Assembly: GCA_964631565.1 (NCBI GenBank)
Contig: CAZVYJ010000027.1
Span: 1-35,430 of the forward strand
DNA: 35,430 nt
Direction: 5' to 3'
Source: CAZVYJ01 sp964631565
GTDB lineage: Bacteria; Planctomycetota; Phycisphaerae; SM23-33
Shown: one piece after another, positions 29,791-35,430 of the stretch
How the letters are laid out: each line of letters opens with the position of its first letter
Numbering within the stretch: the first letter of the stretch is position 1
Position numbers and translations under genes: made by a program
Notes under the pieces: model-generated
Told to the model about the DNA's origin: nothing
The model's database searches: none
Seen by the model: the letters and a program-made list of their open reading frames with translations, nothing else

Positions 29791-31005
29791 ATGGCGAAAA
29801 TTACGTCACTTTCATCCGCCGCCGTCGAGCGGATAGCTCAGCGGCTGGAGCGTTTCAAAATAGAAGTCCCCTCGTGGGGGTACGCTAACACCGGCACGCG
29901 ATTCGGCAAGTTCAACCAGGACGCCGCCGCGGTCGACCTGGCCGACAAGTTCGCCGACGCCGGCATGACCCACGCCTGCACCGGCATAACGCCGACAGTC
30001 GCGGTTCACGTGCTGTGGGACTTCCCCAACGGTTATGACCCGGCCGTCGTCAAACTCGCCAAAACGTACGGCGTGAAGGTCGGCGCGATAAACCCCAACG
30101 TATTCCAGGACCAGTGCTACAAGTTCGGCTCGGTGACCAACCGCGACCCGGCCATCCGTAAGCGGGCGATGGACCATATCATCGACTCCATCAAACTCGG
30201 CCGGAAGACTCACAGCAAGTATCTCTCGCTGTGGTTCGCCGACGGTACAAACTATCCCGGCCAGGCTGATATCCGCCAGCGGAAGGCGTGGGCGACCGAG
30301 GCCCTCAAAAAGGCCCACAAGGCCATGCCGGCCGGCATGACAATGTTGATCGAATACAAGCCCTTCGAGCCGGCCGCCTACTTCACCGACTTCTTCGACT
30401 GGGGCAGCAGCTATATTTTCGCGAAGGCCGCCGGGACGAGGGCGAAAGTGCTGGTCGATCTCGGCCATCACCTGCCGGCCACCAACATCGAGCAGATAGT
30501 CGCCTGGCTGATAGACGAAAACATGCTCGGCGGTTTCCACTTCAACGACCGGAAATACGCCGACGACGACCTGACCGTCGGCTCGATAGACCCCTACCAG
30601 GCGTTCCGGATTTTCAACGAGATTGCCGCCTGGGAATACGAAACCGGCAAAGACCTCGAACTGGCCTACATGATAGACCAGTCGCACAACATCAAGCCGA
30701 AGGTGCAGGCCATGATCCAGACCGTCTGCACCGTCCAGGAGCTTTTCGCCAAGGCGCTGTGCGTTGACCGCAAGGCCCTTGCGAAGGCCCAGCAGGCTGA
30801 AGACACCGTCGCCTCGGAGGAAGTCCTGCGCGCCGCCTTCAAGGCGGATGTCACCCCCCTGCTGCGCGACGTCCGCAAGAAACTCGGCGTCCCGTCCGAC
30901 CCGCTGAAGGCCTACCGTGCCTCCGGCTACGAGCAGAAGGCCGCAAAAGAGCGCCGCGCCAAACGCAAGGCGCTTGGAATCACAGAAGGCGCAAGCTACG
31001 CGTAA
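29791..31005 (+). CDS. rhaI: L-rhamnose isomerase, RhaI (Pseudomonas stutzeri) type
   Basis: The enzyme converts L-rhamnose to L-rhamnulose, the first step of phosphorylative rhamnose use, and in this family also acts on other aldoses. It is a TIM-barrel metalloenzyme. Candidate metal ligands appear in LIEYKPFEP (Glu188), KVLVDLGHHLP (Asp223, His226/227), GGFHFNDRKYADDD (His250, Asp252, Asp260). VPSWGYANTGTRFGKF is the family opening. Length 404 is typical. ATG 29791 follows AAGGAG. It is not next to a rhamnulose kinase or aldolase; a terminator follows. Planctomycetes often degrade rhamnose- or fucose-rich polysaccharides. Confidence 0.9.
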   Translation: MAKITSLSSAAVERIAQRLERFKIEVPSWGYANTGTRFGKFNQDAAAVDLADKFADAGMTHACTGITPTVAVHVLWDFPNGYDPAVVKLAKTYGVKVGAINPNVFQDQCYKFGSVTNRDPAIRKRAMDHIIDSIKLGRKTHSKYLSLWFADGTNYPGQADIRQRKAWATEALKKAHKAMPAGMTMLIEYKPFEPAAYFTDFFDWGSSYIFAKAAGTRAKVLVDLGHHLPATNIEQIVAWLIDENMLGGFHFNDRKYADDDLTVGSIDPYQAFRIFNEIAAWEYETGKDLELAYMIDQSHNIKPKVQAMIQTVCTVQELFAKALCVDRKALAKAQQAEDTVASEEVLRAAFKADVTPLLRDVRKKLGVPSDPLKAYRASGYEQKAAKERRAKRKALGITEGASYA

Positions 31006-31034
31006 ATAAATCACAATTCCCCGTTAATAAGCTG

Positions 31035-31065
31035 CAAAAGCCCCCGCCAGTGGCGGGGGCTTTTG
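31035..31065. terminator. strong bidirectional terminator between rhaI and clpX
   Basis: CAAAAGCCCCCGCC (31035-31048), three-base loop, GGCGGGGGCTTTTG (31052-31065): a perfect 14-bp stem that lies between the convergent ends of rhaI and clpX. Confidence 0.9.
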
Positions 31066-31107
31066 TTTTCCCGTTAATATTCACTCGCGTTTCGCGATTT
31101 GCTGTTT

Positions 31108-32412
31108 CTACGCGATTTCCTTTTTAACTTTTCTCGCGTTGAAGAACGACGGTTTTTCCTCGCCGTTGACCATTGCGGCGGTAATTTCGTATTCGGCGCC
31201 ATCTTTGCCCTGTTCAGGCAGTTCGTACATCATGTCGAGCATCAATTCCTCGACGACGCCGCGGAGCGCACGCGCGCCGACGTCCCTCGCCATTGCCTTC
31301 TTGGCAATGGCGCGAAGGGCCTCGTCAGTGAACGAAAGTTTGGCGTTCTCCATCTCGAAGAACTTCATGTACTGCCTAATGAGTGCGTTCTTCGGCTCGG
31401 TGAGAATCTGAACCATCGCATCTTCGTCCAGTGCGCTCAATGCGGTAATAGCAGGCAGCCGGCCGACGAACTCCGGAATCATGCCGAAATGCACCAGGTC
31501 AACAGGCTCGACCTGAGCGAGAATCTCGCTGTGATGCTCGGGCGTAATATCGCGGTCTTCCTCCGAGCCGAACCCGATAAGCTTGCGGCCCAGGCGCTTC
31601 TTGATTATATCTTCAAGCCCGATGAACGTCCCGCCGCAGATGAACAGGATATGCGTCGTGTCCATCTGGATATACTGCTGCTCCGGATGCTTCCTGCCGC
31701 CCTGCGGCGGAATATTGGCTACGGTGCCTTCGAGCATCTTCAGCAGCGACTGCTGCACGCCCTCGCCGCTGACGTCGCGTGTAATCGAGACGTTCTGGGA
31801 GGTCTTGCCGATTTTGTCTATTTCGTCGATGTAGATGATGCCCCGCTCGGCCGCATCGAGATCGTAATCCGCGGCCTGCAGCAGCTTCAGCAGGATGTTT
31901 TCCACGTCCTCGCCGACGTAGCCTGCCTCGGTCAGCGTCGTGGCGTCGCCGATGGCGAACGGCACGTTAAGCACACGCGCCAGCGTCTTGGCGAGCAGCG
32001 TCTTGCCGCTTCCGGTCGGGCCGATAAGCAGCACGTTGGACTTGTCCAGTTCGACATCGTCCGTGTCGTCGCGGTCGGTCTGCGTCAGCCGCTTGTAGTG
32101 GTTGTGCACCGCGACCGACATGACCTTCTTGGCGTGGGTCTGGCCGATTACGTACTGGTCCAGAAATTCCTTTATCTGCCTTGGCGTCGGAATCGTGGTG
32201 AACAGCGGCTTGGCCTCCACCGTCCGCCGCTGCTGCTGCTTGATTATGTTGTGGCACAGTTCAACGCAGTTGGAGCAGATATAGACTCCGTTCGGCCCTT
32301 CGACTATCGGGCCGACTTCTTCGCTGCTGCGATGGCAGAAGCTGCACGGGTGAGGCCGCTTCGGTGGCCGATCGCTTGGACCGCTGCCGCTGTTGTTATC
32401 CGTTGAACTCAT
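31108..32412 (-). CDS. clpX: ClpX, ATPase subunit of the Clp protease
   Basis: ClpX unfolds tagged or regulatory proteins and feeds them into ClpP. The 434-residue protein has the N-terminal four-Cys zinc-binding domain (CSFCHRSSEEVG…ICSNCVELC, about residues 22-50), Walker A GPTGSGKTLLAKTLA, Walker B GIIYIDEIDKI, sensor 1 region RDVSGEGVQQSLLKMLEG, FICGGTF, the IGFG pore loop segment (IGFGSE, for ClpP docking), and GARALRGVVEELMLDMMYELP with the sensor 2 Arg. ATG 32412 follows AGGAG. clpP is not in the window, which is unusual since clpP-clpX are often neighbours. The small membrane protein gene upstream is 59 bases away. Confidence 0.97.
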   Translation of the reverse strand: MSSTDNNSGSGPSDRPPKRPHPCSFCHRSSEEVGPIVEGPNGVYICSNCVELCHNIIKQQQRRTVEAKPLFTTIPTPRQIKEFLDQYVIGQTHAKKVMSVAVHNHYKRLTQTDRDDTDDVELDKSNVLLIGPTGSGKTLLAKTLARVLNVPFAIGDATTLTEAGYVGEDVENILLKLLQAADYDLDAAERGIIYIDEIDKIGKTSQNVSITRDVSGEGVQQSLLKMLEGTVANIPPQGGRKHPEQQYIQMDTTHILFICGGTFIGLEDIIKKRLGRKLIGFGSEEDRDITPEHHSEILAQVEPVDLVHFGMIPEFVGRLPAITALSALDEDAMVQILTEPKNALIRQYMKFFEMENAKLSFTDEALRAIAKKAMARDVGARALRGVVEELMLDMMYELPEQGKDGAEYEITAAMVNGEEKPSFFNARKVKKEIA

Positions 32413-32471
32413 TTTTACTCCTAATCATGCCTGTCCGTCAAAAATACGGGCGCGCAGGCCGCTTCCAGCTT

Positions 32472-32816
32472 TCAGCCCTCGCCCTCCATAATAGCATCGT
32501 CATTTTCGCCGGAAGTGCTTAATTCTGAATCACTTTTAATAACCTGAGGTTTCTTGTCCTTTTCGGGGTCATTTACCCCCACTAAAGCCCGTTTCAGCCG
32601 CGAAAACTCCTCGTCGCTGAGCTGGTCGCGAATCGACTCCAGGTCTTCGTGCGTAAAACCGGTAGGCATCTTCCGCTGAAATCTGCTCCGCAGGGCCTTT
32701 GCCGCAATAAGCAACAGCCCCAGAAGCAGCACGCCGGCGAAAAACAACCCGACGTAAAGCCACGTCCGACCGGCCGACGACGATTCCGCAACCGCTTGCA
32801 GGCTTATACAATCCAT
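32472..32816 (-). CDS. small single-TM protein, function unknown
   Basis: The 114-residue protein has a short N-terminus, one membrane segment (about residues 19-42, TWLYVGLFFAGVLLLGLLLIAAKAL) and a charged cytoplasmic part: FTHEDLESIRDQLSDEEFSRLKRALVG, which looks like a short helical hairpin. The tail is acidic and probably disordered. I have seen similar short proteins in planctomycetes but know no function. The site AGGGGAAT precedes ATG 32816. It is divergent from the Mut7-C gene and upstream of clpX in the same direction, possibly one transcript. Confidence 0.75.
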   Translation of the reverse strand: MDCISLQAVAESSSAGRTWLYVGLFFAGVLLLGLLLIAAKALRSRFQRKMPTGFTHEDLESIRDQLSDEEFSRLKRALVGVNDPEKDKKPQVIKSDSELSTSGENDDAIMEGEG

Positions 32817-32893
32817 ATTCCCCTATTTTACACATACGGCAGGTCTCGGTCCATATTTCTCAATACAGGGACCGGAACCGACCAAAATTATAC

Positions 32894-32899
32894 TATAAT
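32894..32899 (+). promoter_or_regulatory. -10 box of the Mut7-C gene
   Basis: A perfect TATAAT 29 bases before the ATG, in an AT-rich island (ATTATACTATAATAATC). No good -35 box is seen 16-18 bases upstream, so the -35 contact may be weak or activator-dependent. Confidence 0.45.
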
Positions 32900-32927
32900 A
32901 ATCGCCGTCAAACGAAAGGCCCGCTGC

Positions 32928-33428
32928 ATGAGCGAGCAACCATCGGACAGTCTGCAAACGCCCGGCGCCGCCCGCCCGGCGTTCATCTGCGACGCCATGC
33001 TCGGCGGTCTGGCCCGCTGGCTGCGGGCGGCCGGATACGACGCCGAGTTCGAGTACGGCATCGACGACGGCGAGCTTGTCCGGCGGGCACAGGCCGGCGG
33101 CAGAATTATCCTCAGCTCGGACGGGCCGCTGTTCGACCGGAACGTCATAAAAAACGGCCGTCTCGCAGCGATATACATCCCGCAGCAGCTGAGCAAGCTC
33201 GAGCAGCTCAAATTCGTCATCGACTCACTCTCGCTGCCGCTGCTCGATCCCCGCTGCATGGCCTGCGGCGGCGAACTCGGCGAGGTGCCCAAGCACGCCG
33301 TCACAGATGAGGCCCCGCCGCTGGCGTACAAAAACTGCGACCGCTTCTGGCGGTGCATGCGGTGCGGCAGGCTGCTGTGGCACGGAACGCACTGGCAGAA
33401 AATCACGAAACGGCTTGCAGGACTCTGA
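32928..33428 (+). CDS. Mut7-C RNase-domain protein with zinc ribbon
   Basis: The 166-residue protein matches the Mut7-C family: a PIN-like fold (AFICDAMLGGLARWLRAAGYDAEF, GGRIILSSDGPLFDR) followed by a four-Cys zinc ribbon (CMACGGEL…RFWRCMRCGRLLWHGTHW). The acidic residues of the PIN-like part (Asp in ICDAML, Asp in SSDGPL) suggest nuclease activity, as predicted for the family; the RNA target is unknown. ATG 32928 is supported by similarity and by GAAAGG upstream; a longer open frame to 32649 overlaps the divergent membrane gene. It stands as a single gene. Confidence 0.88.
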   Translation: MSEQPSDSLQTPGAARPAFICDAMLGGLARWLRAAGYDAEFEYGIDDGELVRRAQAGGRIILSSDGPLFDRNVIKNGRLAAIYIPQQLSKLEQLKFVIDSLSLPLLDPRCMACGGELGEVPKHAVTDEAPPLAYKNCDRFWRCMRCGRLLWHGTHWQKITKRLAGL

Positions 33429-33539
33429 TACATTAAAAGGACACTTTCAGATATAACTTTGCGGCGGACCTTTCCGCTGATGCCGTGTTTACTAAAGCTT
33501 TTTCGGACTTCCATAAGTCCGGTCTGAAGGAGTCGGTTA

Positions 33540-34373
33540 ATGAGACTTGGCGGCCCCGTTTTCAAAGAGTATTCCGATGGCAACCAGTGGGCTTCAGCCC
33601 TGCGTGAACTCGGCTATTCCGCCGCGTACGCCCCCGTGCTGGAGGGCGATGACGCCACGGTCGCGGCTTACGCAAAAGCGGCCGCAAAAAACAACATCGT
33701 CATCGCCGAGGTCGGCGCCTGGTCCAATCCGCTCAGCCCGGACGAAAAGCAGCGTCGCGAGGCCGTCGCACTGTGCAAGCAGCGGCTGGAACTCGCCGAC
33801 CGTCTCGGCGCACGCTGCTGCGTGAATATAACCGGCTCGCGCGGCCCGAAGTGGGACGGCCCCGACGCCCGCGACCTCACCGACGAAACATTCGACATGA
33901 TAGTGCAGGTCACTCGCGAAATCGTCGACGACGTCGCGCCCACGCGCACCTTCTACACGCTCGAGACCATGCCGTGGATGTATCCCGATTCGCCGGATTC
34001 GTACCTGCGGCTGATCGACGCAATCGACCGCAGGCAGGTCGCCGTGCATCTCGACCCGGTGAACCTCATCAGCTCGCCGCAGCGATATTTCAGCAACGCC
34101 GCGGTGATCCGCGAGTGCTTCGCCAAGCTCGGGCCGAAAATCCGAAGCTGCCACGGCAAGGACATCACGCTCAGCGGCAATCTCACCGTGCATCTCGACG
34201 AAACAACGCCCGGCCGCGGCGGCCTGGATTACGGCGTCTTCTTGACGGAGCTGGCGAAACTGGATAAAGATACCCCGCTGATGCTTGAGCACCTGCCGCA
34301 CCCGGAAAACTATGACGAGGCGGCCGCTCACATCCGTAAAACCGCCGCCAAGGTCGGAGTGAAAATTTTATGA
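33540..34373 (+). CDS. sugar phosphate isomerase/epimerase-like TIM barrel
   Basis: The 277-residue protein belongs to the xylose-isomerase-like/AP-endonuclease-2 TIM-barrel group. Candidate metal ligands are Glu in TFYTLETMPW, Asp in VAVHLDPVNLI, His in KIRSCHGKDI and Glu in PLMLEHLPH. The substrate is unknown. The site GAAGGAG lies close upstream of ATG 33540. The last four bases overlap the start of the next gene (ATGA), so the two are translationally coupled and probably act on the same sugar or sugar acid. Confidence 0.87.
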   Translation: MRLGGPVFKEYSDGNQWASALRELGYSAAYAPVLEGDDATVAAYAKAAAKNNIVIAEVGAWSNPLSPDEKQRREAVALCKQRLELADRLGARCCVNITGSRGPKWDGPDARDLTDETFDMIVQVTREIVDDVAPTRTFYTLETMPWMYPDSPDSYLRLIDAIDRRQVAVHLDPVNLISSPQRYFSNAAVIRECFAKLGPKIRSCHGKDITLSGNLTVHLDETTPGRGGLDYGVFLTELAKLDKDTPLMLEHLPHPENYDEAAAHIRKTAAKVGVKIL

Positions 34374-35350
34374 CAACCCCAGCCGCCAAGTGGAAGCAGA
34401 TAATAATCACCGCCGTCGAACATGCCGAACTGCAGGAAGTCGACGCCCCCGCCGCACCGCTCGGCGATAACGAGGTCGAGGGCCGCCAGCTCGTCTCGCT
34501 GATAAGCGCCGGAACCGAGCTTGCCTGCGTCTACACAAGCGACAAATACCTGCCCGCCGGGCCGGGATACGCCGCCGTCTTCCAGGTCGATGCCGTCGGC
34601 AAAAACGTCACCGACATCAAACCCGGCCAGAACGTTTTCTGCATGGGCCTGCATCGTTCGCACCAGCGGCTGGACCGAAGCATGGTCCTGCCGCTTCCCG
34701 AAAACCTCGCGCCGGAAACTGCCGTCTTCGCACGCATGATGGGCGTGTCGATGACGACGCTCATGACGACAGCCGCACGGCCGGGAGCAGTGGTGCTTGT
34801 CACAGGCCTCGGCATGGTGGGCAACCTCGCCGCACAGATGGCCGCCTGCTGCGGATACGAAGTGACGGCCGTCGACCCGGACGAAGCCAAGCGCCGGCTC
34901 GCAGAGCAGGTCGGCCTGAAGCGCGTGCACCCGGCCGTCCCGATGGACCAGCTCAAGGGCAGGGTCGAACTCGTCATCGAATGCTCCGGCCACGAGCAGG
35001 CGGTGCTCGACGGCTGCAAGGTCGTCCGACGCGGCGGCGAAGTCGCACTCGTCGGCGTGCCGTGGAAAAAACGCACCAGCCTCTCAGCCTTCGACATACT
35101 CCACGAGATATTCCACAATTACGCCGTCCTGCGGACAGGCTGGGAATGGGAAGTGCCGCTGCATACTTCCGAGTTCGCGCCGAACAGCATTTTCAAAAAC
35201 TTCGCAACGGCGCTGCGGTGGCTGGCCGACGGGCGAATCAGGGTCGCGAAACTGGCCGACAAGATATCGCCCGACAAGGCACAGGAGGCCTACCAGAACC
35301 TGCTGCACAACCACTGCGGCAAACTCTCCTACATCTTCGACTGGAGATGA
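34370..35350 (+). CDS. medium-chain dehydrogenase/reductase without evident zinc ligands
   Basis: The 326-residue protein has the MDR layout: an N-terminal GroES-like part with LISAGTELACVY and GYAAVFQVDAVG, and a Rossmann domain with VVLVTGLGMVGNLAAQMAACCGYEVTAVDPDEAKR and GGEVALVGVP. In zinc-type alcohol dehydrogenases the catalytic zinc is held by a Cys in 'CGTD' and a His in 'GHE'; here these read AGTE and AGPGY, and the structural four-Cys loop is missing. It resembles the 'ISAGTE' branch of MDR proteins found in sugar and cofactor pathways. It overlaps the isomerase gene by four bases. The substrate is unknown. Confidence 0.88.
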   Translation: MTTPAAKWKQIIITAVEHAELQEVDAPAAPLGDNEVEGRQLVSLISAGTELACVYTSDKYLPAGPGYAAVFQVDAVGKNVTDIKPGQNVFCMGLHRSHQRLDRSMVLPLPENLAPETAVFARMMGVSMTTLMTTAARPGAVVLVTGLGMVGNLAAQMAACCGYEVTAVDPDEAKRRLAEQVGLKRVHPAVPMDQLKGRVELVIECSGHEQAVLDGCKVVRRGGEVALVGVPWKKRTSLSAFDILHEIFHNYAVLRTGWEWEVPLHTSEFAPNSIFKNFATALRWLADGRIRVAKLADKISPDKAQEAYQNLLHNHCGKLSYIFDWR

Positions 35351-35364
35351 TCTTTTGAATTCCG

Positions 35365-35402
35365 CCCATACGGGCCGGCCGGAGCGTCAGCCCCCGTATG
35401 GG
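35365..35402. repeat. inverted repeat at the right edge
   Basis: CCCATACGGG (35365-35374) and CCCGTATGGG (35393-35402) form a perfect 10-bp inverted repeat with an 18-base spacer, 14 bases after the dehydrogenase stop. The left arm shares CGCCCATACGGGC with 5062-5074. It has no T run, so it is more like a dispersed repeat than a terminator. The bases after it (GAATTGCGAAT) also resemble 26902-26912. Confidence 0.45.
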
Positions 35403-35430
35403 TATGACCGAATCACGAATTGCGAATCGC

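Noticed and set aside
31099..32406. 435-residue open frame on the plus strand
   Set aside because: It is antisense to clpX over almost its full length and has no recognisable domain.

Overview
The window is a GC-rich stretch of a bacterial chromosome made up mostly of housekeeping and central-metabolism genes. A small basic protein at 17434-17703 resembles a family I know only from the Planctomycetes/Verrucomicrobia/Chlamydiae superphylum. Together with the style of the transposases and the sugar-oxidoreductase and TIM-barrel genes, it suggests a planctomycete, probably of the Phycisphaerae. This placement is an inference; no rRNA gene is present to confirm it, and I saw no tRNA gene or CRISPR array.

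Layout. 1-1942: a small membrane protein (minus) and gap (plus, with its own promoter and terminator). 2027-3980: an accessory patch with an orphan Phd/YefM-type antitoxin, a decayed IS5-like insertion sequence abutting its stop codon, and a REP-associated tyrosine transposase (RAYT) flanked by two inverted GGAG-hairpin REP units. 4007-5968 (minus): a secreted parvulin-type prolyl isomerase and a CBM9/DOMON-like protein, separated by a repeat-rich spacer. 6154-9686 (plus): pgk, rpe, a histidine-phosphatase-fold protein that has lost its catalytic residues, and accD. 9688-16461 (minus): a long run that reads as one operon, DUF502 membrane protein, hpf, PTS IIA, HPr, enzyme I, a DUF2344 protein and RNase E/G, started by a good sigma70-like promoter at 16520-16548. 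16675-18903 (plus): a one-TM protein, the small basic protein and a class I aminotransferase.

18943-19635 holds a second, unrelated-looking Y1/HUH transposase-like gene flanked by two nearly identical 30-bp hairpins. 19745-23981 is a dedicated fatty-acyl assembly cluster: dehydratase, long acyl carrier protein, second dehydratase, and two ketosynthases, of which the first lacks the second active-site His and the Lys. Its content resembles the alphaproteobacterial acpXL-fabZXL-fabF2XL-fabF1XL cluster for very-long-chain acyl groups, and is the best candidate here for a little-described system.

24192-35430: a PAS-PAS-GGDEF diguanylate cyclase, a Gfo/Idh/MocA oxidoreductase, a DUF89 phosphatase and a GAF-SpoIIE phosphatase (minus), an L-rhamnose isomerase of the RhaI type, clpX and a small membrane protein (minus), a Mut7-C/zinc-ribbon protein, and a translationally coupled pair of a TIM-barrel sugar isomerase/epimerase and a medium-chain dehydrogenase without evident zinc ligands. 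Most transcription units end in hairpins of the form AAAA-GC stem-TTTT, several of them placed between converging genes.
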